A stretch of 5,764 nucleotides of DNA from Thermoleophilaceae bacterium. GTDB taxonomy: Bacteria; Actinomycetota; Thermoleophilia; Solirubrobacterales; Thermoleophilaceae. Position numbers and translations under genes: made by a program. The notes below the pieces were generated by a model. The model did not search any database. It saw nothing but the letters and a program-made list of their open reading frames with translations, and was not told where the DNA came from. The DNA is taken from assembly GCA_013812065.1 (NCBI GenBank), contig JACCUC010000019.1, forward strand, positions 1 through 5,764, in the 5' to 3' direction. Below are positions 1 through 5,289 of the stretch, piece after piece (position 1 is the first letter of the stretch; every line of letters starts with the position of its first letter).

Positions 1-949
1 CGCCCGCCGCGGCCACGGCGCCGGCGGCGTCGAGAATGCGCTGGCCGCAGCGGCGGCTGCGCCCCAGCTCCACCCGGGTCGCGTGGGCCTGCTCCTCGAG
101 GAAGGCGAGCAGGTTCGAGTCGGCGCCGTCGCGTAGAGGCGCGCCGGCATCGTCGCCGGTCACCGTGACGTCGCCATGGCCGCGCAGGTGTCGCAGCACG
201 GCGGACTGGGCTCGGTTGGCATCCTGAAGGTCGTCGACGAGAACGTTGCGAAAGCGTTCGGCCACCCGCTCGCGCACTCCGGTGCGCTCGCGCAGTAGGC
301 GCTCGACCCGCAGTACCAGGTCGCCCGCGTCGAGCGCGCCGCGCTCCGCCAGGAGATCGTCGTGGCGCTCGTACACCGCCGCGACTTCGAGCTCGCGCTC
401 GGCGGCGCCGCGCGCGGCGGGGTCGTCGGCCGAGCGCGAGAGCGTGACCTCGGCGCGGCGGCGCAGGTCGCCCGCTCCCACCAGGGACTCCTTCAGCCTG
501 TCGATGCGGGCGACGAGCCTCGCCACGAGCGGCGCGGGGTTGCCGCGGATCTCATGGTGGCTCAGCGGGAGGTCGTCGATTCGCTCGAGCAGGAGCGCGA
601 CACGGTCTGGGCGGCTGACGGACACGAAGAAGGGGTCGAGGCCCGCCTCGAGGGCCTCGTCGCGAAGCAGGCGCCGGCAGAGGTCACCGAAGCCGAGGAT
701 CCACAGCTCCTCGTACGGCCGCTCGACGAGCGCCTCGACCTGGCAGCGCATACGCTCGGCCGCCGCAGTCGAGAAGGTCAGGCCGAGGATGGCGGTCGCG
801 GGCACGCCGTGCTCCACGAGCCACGCGATCCGCCGTGTCACGACGCGCGTCTTACCCGTTCCCGGGCCGCCGGCGACGAGCAGCGGACCGCCGGGATGGG
901 TGACGGCCGCGCGCTGGTCAGCGGAGAGGCCGTCGAGTGGGTCTGGCAT
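1..949 (-). CDS. UvrD/PcrA-superfamily (SF1A) DNA helicase, N-terminal part, AdnA-like; truncated by window edge
   Basis: The reverse strand is open from an ATG at 949-947 to the window edge, giving the first 316 residues of a superfamily 1A helicase; the C-terminus lies outside. Seen in order: a Q-motif-like LSADQRAAV (residues 8-16, Gln12), Walker A GGPGTGKT (27-34), a motif Ia equivalent ILGLTFSTAAAERM (54-67), LDAGDLVLRVERLL (206-219, cf. the family's lDFdDLl), Walker B VDDLQD (238-243), a motif III equivalent GDDAGAPLRDGA (265-276) and a motif IV equivalent LGRSRRC (295-301). The family uses ATP to move along and unwind single- or double-stranded DNA in repair or recombination. Walker A is intact, but several other motor motifs depart from consensus (VDEYQD, GDDDQSIYGFRGA, TFH). 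AdnA-type helicase-nuclease subunits, as I recall them, show similar changes, so a C-terminal PD-(D/E)XK nuclease domain is possible but not visible here. The family assignment is firm and the subfamily tentative. Confidence 0.88.
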   Translation of the reverse strand, partial: MPDPLDGLSADQRAAVTHPGGPLLVAGGPGTGKTRVVTRRIAWLVEHGVPATAILGLTFSTAAAERMRCQVEALVERPYEELWILGFGDLCRRLLRDEALEAGLDPFFVSVSRPDRVALLLERIDDLPLSHHEIRGNPAPLVARLVARIDRLKESLVGAGDLRRRAEVTLSRSADDPAARGAAERELEVAAVYERHDDLLAERGALDAGDLVLRVERLLRERTGVRERVAERFRNVLVDDLQDANRAQSAVLRHLRGHGDVTVTGDDAGAPLRDGADSNLLAFLEEQAHATRVELGRSRRCGQRILDAAGAVAAAG

Positions 950-952
950 CTG

Positions 953-970
953 CCTAGGATAGGACGCCGA
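953..970. promoter_or_regulatory. Candidate bidirectional promoter with overlapping divergent -10 elements
   Basis: Only 20 bp separate the two divergent start codons (949 on the minus strand, 970 on the plus strand). Within this gap the plus strand has TAGGAT at 955-960 and the minus strand reads TATCCT over 961-956; both match the TANNNT -10 pattern and they overlap by five bases. From the minus-strand hexamer there are 6 nt to the helicase ATG, which fits a leaderless transcript. From the plus-strand hexamer there are 9 nt to the phosphatase ATG, so that mRNA would also be leaderless or nearly so. An AGGA at 961-964, 5 nt before ATG 970, could instead serve as a ribosome binding site if transcription starts further upstream. 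I see no convincing -35 element on either side. The promoter role is inferred. Confidence 0.45.
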
Positions 971-1845
971 TGGCCGTCTCCGAGCGATCCGATCCCGCCC
1001 TCGCCGCCGACTGGCTCTCGCTCTGCCGGCGAGCCACGAACGGTGTGCGGGCGGCTCTGGCGGACTATCCGCGCCCCGAGGACCGCGCCCGCACCACCGG
1101 CCGCGGCGAGGGCGGCGACCTAGCGCTCGCCATCGACCGTGCGGCCGAGGACGCGATCTTCGCCGAGCTCGAGGCCCTCGGGGCGCCACTCACCGCCGTC
1201 TCCGAGGAGCGCGGTCACGTCGCGATCGCGGGCGGCGGACCGGCCCACGTCGTCGTCGACCCGATCGACGGGTCGCTGAACGCCAAGCGCCGCGTCCCCT
1301 TCCACTGCCTCTCGATCGCCGTGGCCTCGGGAGCGACGATGGAGGAGGTCGAGTTCGGCTACATCGCCGAGCTCGGGACCGGCGCTGGAGACGGCGGCGA
1401 GTGGTGGGCCGAGGGCGGCGCGGGCGCCCACCTCGACGGCGAGCGGATCGCCGTCTCCGAGCGGACCGACGACTCGCCCCCACTCGAGGTGCTCGCGATC
1501 GAGTCCGCCGATCCCCGCATCGTCGCCGCCACGGCCGAGTCGCTCGCCGCCACGGGCGCGCACCGGCTGCGCGCGCTCGGGGCGATCGCCCTGTCGCTGT
1601 GCCTCGTGGCCGGCGGGCGCGCCGATGCCATGGTGAGCCTCGCGCCGTGCCGATCGGTCGACGCGGCCGCGGGACAGCTCATCGTGCGCGAGGCGGGCGG
1701 CGTCGTGATCTTCCCGGACGCCCGCGACGCCGACGGTCGTACGCCGCTCGATCTCTCGATGCGCTCGCGGGTCATGGCGGCGTGGCGCCAGGAGCAGCTC
1801 GATGCACTCGCCGAGGCGCTTGGCGGCCCTCCCGATCGGGAATAG
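970..1845 (+). CDS. Inositol monophosphatase / FBPase-family phosphatase (archaeal-type)
   Basis: A 291-residue protein of the Mg2+-dependent inositol monophosphatase superfamily (SuhB/CysQ/archaeal IMPase-FBPase). These enzymes remove a phosphate from inositol phosphate, fructose-1,6-bisphosphate or 3'-phosphoadenosine nucleotides in the cytoplasm. Seen: GEGGDLALAIDRAAED (46-61), which aligns with the archaeal-type N-terminal motif (GADGxPTxxIDxxAE); the acidic pair SEE (78-80); the metal-binding signature VVDPIDGSLNAKRR (95-108, Asp97 and Asp100); and SVDAAAGQLIVREAGGVV (229-246, Asp231), matching the second signature (WDxAAGxxIxxEAGG) with Val in place of Trp. All predicted metal ligands are present, so it should be active. 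The substrate cannot be read from sequence. Length is slightly above the usual 250-280. The ATG is preceded by AGGA 5 nt upstream and lies 20 bp from the divergent helicase start. The stop is 7 bp before the topoisomerase start, suggesting cotranscription. Confidence 0.88.
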   Translation: MAVSERSDPALAADWLSLCRRATNGVRAALADYPRPEDRARTTGRGEGGDLALAIDRAAEDAIFAELEALGAPLTAVSEERGHVAIAGGGPAHVVVDPIDGSLNAKRRVPFHCLSIAVASGATMEEVEFGYIAELGTGAGDGGEWWAEGGAGAHLDGERIAVSERTDDSPPLEVLAIESADPRIVAATAESLAATGAHRLRALGAIALSLCLVAGGRADAMVSLAPCRSVDAAAGQLIVREAGGVVIFPDARDADGRTPLDLSMRSRVMAAWRQEQLDALAEALGGPPDRE

Positions 1846-1852
1846 CCCGGCC

Positions 1853-2905
1853 GTGGCCACGAGGCTCCGCCGCTCGGACTGCTCCGGTCCCGGCATAACC
1901 CGTCGCGGGCGCGGGCGCGGCTTCGAGTACCGCGACGAGAGCGGCGAGCGGATCGAGGACGAGGACACGATCGCCCGCATCCGGGAGCTGGTCATCCCGC
2001 CCGCGTGGCAAGAGGTCTGGATCTGCCCGCACCCGGGTGGCCATATCCAGGCCACCGGCGTCGACGCGCGCGGGCGCAAGCAGTACCTCTACCACGAGAA
2101 GTGGCGCGAGCGCCGCGACCGCGAGAAGTTCGACGACATGCTCGGCTTCGCGCGCGCGCTGCCGCGCATGCGCGAGCGGGTGAACGCCGACCTGGCCCTC
2201 GACGACCTCTCGCGCGAGCACGTGCTGGCCTGCGCCGTGCGCCTGCTCGACCGCGGCTTCTTCCGTGTCGGCGGCGAGGAGTACGCGGCCGAGAACGAGA
2301 GCTTCGGCCTCGCGACCATGCGCAAGGAGCACCTGCGCATCGACGGCCGCACGATCACCTTCGACTACCCGGCCAAGAGCGGCCGGCGTCTCGTGCGCTC
2401 GTTCGTCGACCAGGAGATCTGCGACGTCATGCTCAAGCTCAAGCGCCGCCGCGGAGGCAGCCCCGAGCTGCTCGCCTACAAGCGCGGGCGCAGCTGGATC
2501 GACATACGCTCGGAGGACGTCAACGAGTACCTCAAGGAGGTCACTGGCCGTGAGTTCTCGGCCAAGGACTTCCGCACCTGGAACGCGACGGTGCTCGCGG
2601 CCACGGCGCTGGCGGTCGGGGGGCCGATGGCCGGCGCCTCGCAGACGGCGCGCAAGCGCGTCAAGACCCGCGCGGTAAAGGAGGTCGCCCACTACCTCGG
2701 CAACACCCCCGCGGTTGCGCGCTCCTCCTACATCGACCCGCGCGTCTTCGACCGCTTCGACGCCGGGCTCACCATCGGCGGTGCGCTCGCGGGCCTCGTC
2801 TCCGGCGACGACGTCGGCGCGCCGGGGGTGCAGTCCGAGCTCGAGGGCCCCGTGCTCGACCTCATCGCCGGCGCGGAGTCGGGGGCGATCGAGCGGGTGG
2901 CCTGA
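1853..2905 (+). CDS. DNA topoisomerase IB (poxvirus-like bacterial type)
   Basis: This enzyme relaxes positive and negative supercoils without ATP by nicking one strand through a 3'-phosphotyrosine link. From the GTG at 1853 it is 350 residues, near the 346 of the Deinococcus radiodurans enzyme. Seen: the N-terminal family motif LRRSDCSGPGITRR (5-18), IPPAW (48-52) and HPGGHIQATG, which binds DNA. The catalytic set is Arg138 (FRVGG), Lys175 (AKSG), Arg241 (KDFRTW), Asn284 (LGNTPAV) and Tyr293 (ARSSYIDP). These match D. radiodurans Arg137, Lys174, Arg239, Asn280 and Tyr289 almost one for one; Asn in place of the poxviral His is normal in bacteria. An in-frame ATG at 1802 would add 17 residues and overlap the phosphatase gene by 44 bp. 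I prefer the GTG because homologs begin just before the LRRxDCSxPGI motif. GGGA at 1838-1841 is a weak, rather distant ribosome site. It probably shares an mRNA with the phosphatase gene. Confidence 0.95.
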   Translation: MATRLRRSDCSGPGITRRGRGRGFEYRDESGERIEDEDTIARIRELVIPPAWQEVWICPHPGGHIQATGVDARGRKQYLYHEKWRERRDREKFDDMLGFARALPRMRERVNADLALDDLSREHVLACAVRLLDRGFFRVGGEEYAAENESFGLATMRKEHLRIDGRTITFDYPAKSGRRLVRSFVDQEICDVMLKLKRRRGGSPELLAYKRGRSWIDIRSEDVNEYLKEVTGREFSAKDFRTWNATVLAATALAVGGPMAGASQTARKRVKTRAVKEVAHYLGNTPAVARSSYIDPRVFDRFDAGLTIGGALAGLVSGDDVGAPGVQSELEGPVLDLIAGAESGAIERVA

Positions 2906-2947
2906 CCACCGCCTGCCCAAGCTCGAGCCCGCGGTCGAGGGCGGCGC

Positions 2948-2980
2948 GGCGGCCGTGTGGCCGCTCGTGCCGGGAGCGGC
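2948..2980 (+). terminator. Two competing GC-rich hairpins after the topoisomerase gene, possible terminator
   Basis: GCGGCC (2949-2954) and GGCCGC (2959-2964) form a perfect 6-bp stem around a GTGT loop, extendable by a G-T pair (2948/2965). GCCGCTC (2960-2966) and GAGCGGC (2974-2980) form a perfect 7-bp stem with a 7-nt loop. The two share bases 2960-2965, so they cannot form together. They lie about 45-75 nt after the topoisomerase stop. No T-run follows, so an intrinsic terminator of the U-less kind often proposed for high-GC actinobacteria is possible but unproven. The rest of the convergent gap (2906-3173) contains a 10-bp palindrome at 3024-3033 and a small stem with a GCGA loop at 3066-3079, and no gene I can support. 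Confidence 0.35.
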
Positions 2981-3173
2981 GCGCAGCCGACGTGTGCATG
3001 TTCTACGCTACGCAGTTCAGGCAATCGCGCGATGCGGGCGTCGAGCACGACTCGTCCCCCATCGCCCGCCGCGAGGCGGCCTCCCACGGATCAGCCACGC
3101 AGGCTCGGGTCCGGGTCGGTTCGGCGCAGAGCGACTCCCCGCGAAGCGCCGGCCGACCGCTGCGCGCGACGCC

Positions 3174-4343
3174 TCAGGGCTCCGCCGGTGCGGGCTCGGG
3201 CGCGTCCTCCCGTGACTCCTCCCGCCCGCGCCCGGCGCGCTCGGCCTCGTCCTCCGCCTGCCCCCGCTCGCCTGCGCTCGCGAGGCGTGGGGACGCGTAG
3301 TGCAGCACCCGTCTCGTCACCGCAGCGACGGGCACGGCCAGAAACGCGCCGGCGATGCCCGCGAGTGCCCCGCCCGCGGTCACCGACAGCAAAGTGACCG
3401 CCGGATGGAGCTCGACCTGCCGGCCCATGACGACCGGCTGCAGCAGGTTGCCCTCGATCTGCTGGACGACCAGGGTGGCCACGACGACCAGGAGCGCGTC
3501 CTCGAGGCCACCGGAGACGAGGGCCACGAGTGCCGCCACCGCTCCGGCCACAACCGCCCCCACCAGCGGAAAGAACGCGGCAAAGAAGGTGAGGACCGCG
3601 AGCGGCAGCACCAGCGGCACGCCGATGACCAGAAGGGCCAGGCCGATGAACACCGCATCGAAGATGCCGATGATGACCACGCCGACGAGGTAGGACTGAA
3701 GGGTCTCCCAGATCTGAGGAACGAGCTCCTCGACGTTGCGACGGCGGCTCTCTGGCACCGCCGCGCGCAGCCAGCGGTAGAAACGGGGGCCGTCCTTGAC
3801 GAAGAAGAAGAGCAGGAAAAGGGTGACGAGAGCAGCGATCGCGAGCTCGACGGCGAGGCCGGCGGCCCCGAGCACCTGCCCCGCGAGGCCGGCGATTCCG
3901 GACTGGACGGCGCGGAAGGCCTGCGCCAGGGCTCGCTCGAACTGGTTCTCGGAGACCGGGAAGACACTCAGCACGAAACGCTCGATCTCTCGCAGACCCT
4001 GGGCCACGTTGAGGTTGACCGCCCTGAACTGCCCCACCACCTCGGGGACGACCAGCAGGTTGATCCCCACGAGGAGGGCGAGCAGGCCGAGCAGCGTTAC
4101 CACGGCGACGATCCAGTCGGGCAGCGGGGTCCTTCTCAGGCGCCGGGCGACCGGCTCGACGAGCGCGGCCAGCAACAGGGCGGCGATGACCGGCAGGACG
4201 ACGACCCGCAGGCGCGCGATGAGCCAGAGCACGAGCACCGCCGCCCCCACGAGCAGTAACAAGCGCCAGGCGTAGGCGCTCGCCCGGCGGAGCCCGCCGG
4301 GGACGAGATCCGCCGCAGGCGTGGTGGGTGTGGACTCGGGCAT
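3174..4343 (-). CDS. AI-2E family transporter-like membrane protein (PF01594, formerly UPF0118)
   Basis: A 389-residue polytopic membrane protein. Hydrophobic stretches are near residues 27-44, 47-66, 77-99, 160-182, 217-275 (more than one span), 283-297 and 315-345, giving the usual seven-to-eight-helix layout with a long extracytoplasmic loop after the third helix (about 100-155). Family hallmarks include FFFVKDGPRFYRWL (179-192), AFFPLVGAVVAG (256-267) and QQIEGNLLQPVVMGRQVELHP (294-314). The family is named for E. coli TqsA, linked to autoinducer-2 export, but other members are Na+(Li+)/H+ antiporters and most are uncharacterised, so the transported substrate is unknown. The tail after about residue 352 is hydrophilic, rich in Glu, Arg and Ala, and probably cytoplasmic. 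The ATG at 4343 has no clear Shine-Dalgarno sequence. The gene converges with the topoisomerase gene and diverges from the SDR gene, and appears monocistronic. Confidence 0.92.
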   Translation of the reverse strand: MPESTPTTPAADLVPGGLRRASAYAWRLLLLVGAAVLVLWLIARLRVVVLPVIAALLLAALVEPVARRLRRTPLPDWIVAVVTLLGLLALLVGINLLVVPEVVGQFRAVNLNVAQGLREIERFVLSVFPVSENQFERALAQAFRAVQSGIAGLAGQVLGAAGLAVELAIAALVTLFLLFFFVKDGPRFYRWLRAAVPESRRRNVEELVPQIWETLQSYLVGVVIIGIFDAVFIGLALLVIGVPLVLPLAVLTFFAAFFPLVGAVVAGAVAALVALVSGGLEDALLVVVATLVVQQIEGNLLQPVVMGRQVELHPAVTLLSVTAGGALAGIAGAFLAVPVAAVTRRVLHYASPRLASAGERGQAEDEAERAGRGREESREDAPEPAPAEP

Positions 4344-4378
4344 GGTGGCGGGGCCGGGGTCGAAGCCAGCCGTCGTTC

Positions 4379-4416
4379 AAGCTATCGCGCCCGTCGGTCT
4401 CCGGCCCGTCGGCCGG
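4379..4416. promoter_or_regulatory. Divergent intergenic regulatory candidate: -10-like box, perfect inverted repeat and direct repeat
   Basis: In the 143-bp gap between the divergent AI-2E and SDR genes, the minus strand reads TAGCTT over 4384-4379, a TANNNT -10 candidate about 36 nt before the AI-2E ATG. CCGGCC (4401-4406) and GGCCGG (4411-4416) form a perfect 6-bp inverted repeat around CGTC, overlapping where the -35 of that promoter would fall. The heptamer CCGTCGG occurs twice, at 4391-4397 and 4406-4412. I found no recognisable -35 and no clear -10 for the SDR gene. An operator role is inference; GC-rich DNA yields such repeats by chance. Confidence 0.25.
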
Positions 4417-4486
4417 TCGCCTCGCGGGCGCAGGCGGGTAGGAAGGCTGGGAAGCACGGCCCGACCAAACCTGACGAGGAGCCACC

Positions 4487-5131
4487 ATGCAAGTCGCCAT
4501 CGCCGGAGGCCACGGCCAGATCGCCCTCCGCCTCACCCGCCTCCTTCACGACCGCGGCGACACGATTCGCTCGCTCATCCGTAACCCCGACCACTCAGAC
4601 GACATCCACGGCGCCGGTGGCGAGCCCGTTGTCTGCGACCTGGAGTCGGCGAGCGACGACCAGGTGGCCGAGGCGGTCGGCTCGGTCGACGCGGTGGTCT
4701 TCGCCGCGGGGGCTGGGCCCGGCAGCGGCTCCGAGCGCAAGGAGACGGTGGACTACGGCGGCGCGGTCAAGCTGATCGCCGCCGCCAAGGCCAACGGGAT
4801 ACCCCGCTACGTGATCGTGAGCGCGATCGGCGCCGACCCGGACCTCGAGGGTGACGAGACCTTCGCCGTCTACATGCGCGCGAAGGGCCGCGCCGACGCA
4901 GAGCTCGCCGCGAGCGGGCTCGAGTACACGATCGTCCGCCCGGGCTCTCTGACCGACGACCCGGGCACCGGACGAGTCGAGGTCGGCGAGCGCCTCGACG
5001 GGGGCTCGATCAGCCGCGACGACGTCGCCGCGGTGGTGGCGGAGGCGCTCCACGATCCGGCCGCGGTCGGCCGGACCTTCGACCTCGTCGCCGGCAAGAC
5101 GCCGGTCGACCAAGCGATCGCCTCGCTGTAG
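4487..5131 (+). CDS. Atypical SDR-family NAD(P)-binding oxidoreductase (NmrA/YhfK-like)
   Basis: A 214-residue single-domain Rossmann protein, the normal size for the small atypical short-chain dehydrogenase group (SDR_a5, PF13460). Seen: the dinucleotide motif GGHGQIA (7-13) right after the first strand; Arg28 and Arg32 after the second strand, a pattern usually tied to NADP(H) preference; Asp51 (CDLES) at the adenine contact; VVFAAGAG (70-77); VIVSAIGAD (109-117) with Ser112; Tyr129 and Lys133 in YMRAK, matching the YxxxK pattern; and YTIVRPGSLTDDPGTG (147-162). Family members include reductases and redox-sensing proteins, and the substrate cannot be predicted. The start is well supported: GAGGAG at 4476-4481 lies 5 nt before the ATG. 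The gene diverges from the AI-2E gene and is followed by a strong hairpin, so it is probably a single-gene unit separate from the downstream F420 enzyme. Confidence 0.9.
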   Translation: MQVAIAGGHGQIALRLTRLLHDRGDTIRSLIRNPDHSDDIHGAGGEPVVCDLESASDDQVAEAVGSVDAVVFAAGAGPGSGSERKETVDYGGAVKLIAAAKANGIPRYVIVSAIGADPDLEGDETFAVYMRAKGRADAELAASGLEYTIVRPGSLTDDPGTGRVEVGERLDGGSISRDDVAAVVAEALHDPAAVGRTFDLVAGKTPVDQAIASL

Positions 5132-5170
5132 GGAAGCCCGCCGCTACGCCTTGCCGTCTCCTCCGCGGTC

Positions 5171-5196
5171 AGCCTCAGGGCGATGCTCTCGAGGCT
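5171..5196 (+). terminator. Hairpin downstream of the SDR gene, likely terminator
   Basis: AGCCTC (5171-5176) pairs with GAGGCT (5191-5196). The arms continue inward as AGGGC (5177-5181) with GCTCT (5185-5189), one G-T pair included, closing a 3-nt GAT loop. This gives 11 pairs with a single bulged C at 5190. It lies 40 nt after the SDR stop and is followed by CTCTTG-like sequence rather than a real T-run. Position and stem strength favour a terminator separating the SDR gene from the next one. Confidence 0.5.
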
Positions 5197-5249
5197 CTTG
5201 CGACGCCGACATCGTCCCTGACCCGGGTTTAGGCGGGCACGAGCGGGAG

Positions 5250-5287
5250 AGGAGGTCGGGAGCCGCCGACCCAGCAGAGGAGCCTCC
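5250..5287 (+). promoter_or_regulatory. Structured leader with unused perfect Shine-Dalgarno plus the working ribosome binding site
   Basis: AGAGGAG at 5276-5282, 7 nt before the GTG at 5290, is the likely working ribosome binding site. About 26 nt upstream, AGGAGGT at 5250-5256 is a perfect anti-16S complement but has no ATG, GTG or TTG at a usable distance. GGTCGG (5254-5259) can pair with CCGACC (5266-5271). Alternatively GGAGG (5251-5255) can pair with CCTCC (5283-5287), the bases just before the start codon, enclosing the working site in a loop. Whether this affects translation is inference. Confidence 0.35.
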
Positions 5288-5289
5288 CC

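Noticed and set aside
246..1123. Plus-strand open frames opposite the helicase gene
   Set aside because: They are Arg/Ser-rich or featureless translations antisense to the clear helicase reading frame on the minus strand.
1772..2920. Minus-strand open frame of 382 codons opposite the topoisomerase gene
   Set aside because: It is a shadow: the plus-strand frame contains the complete topoisomerase IB active site, and the antisense translation has no family signature.
3024..3033. 10-bp palindrome ATCGCGCGAT
   Set aside because: A perfect palindrome of this length is not rare in GC-rich DNA and lies far from any start codon; there is no support for an operator.
2992..3300. Possible small gene in the convergent gap (102 codons, plus strand)
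   Set aside because: It has no ribosome binding site, its composition is low-complexity Arg/Ser/Ala, and it overlaps the 3' end of the AI-2E gene in antisense.
3300..4259. Long plus-strand open frame (319 codons) opposite the AI-2E gene
   Set aside because: It is antisense to a clear membrane protein gene. Its extremely charged, His/Asp/Gln/Arg-rich translation is what the complement of hydrophobic codons in GC-rich DNA yields, and it has no recognisable domain.
3091..4536. Minus-strand open frame of 481 codons overlapping the AI-2E gene
   Set aside because: It is another frame of the same strand. The translation is Arg/Gly/Pro/Ala-rich low-complexity sequence without domain features, whereas the 3174-4343 frame has full family motifs.
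5221..5228. 8-bp palindrome ACCCGGGT upstream of the F420 enzyme
   Set aside because: It is too short to argue for a regulator site, and no second copy or promoter element was seen next to it.
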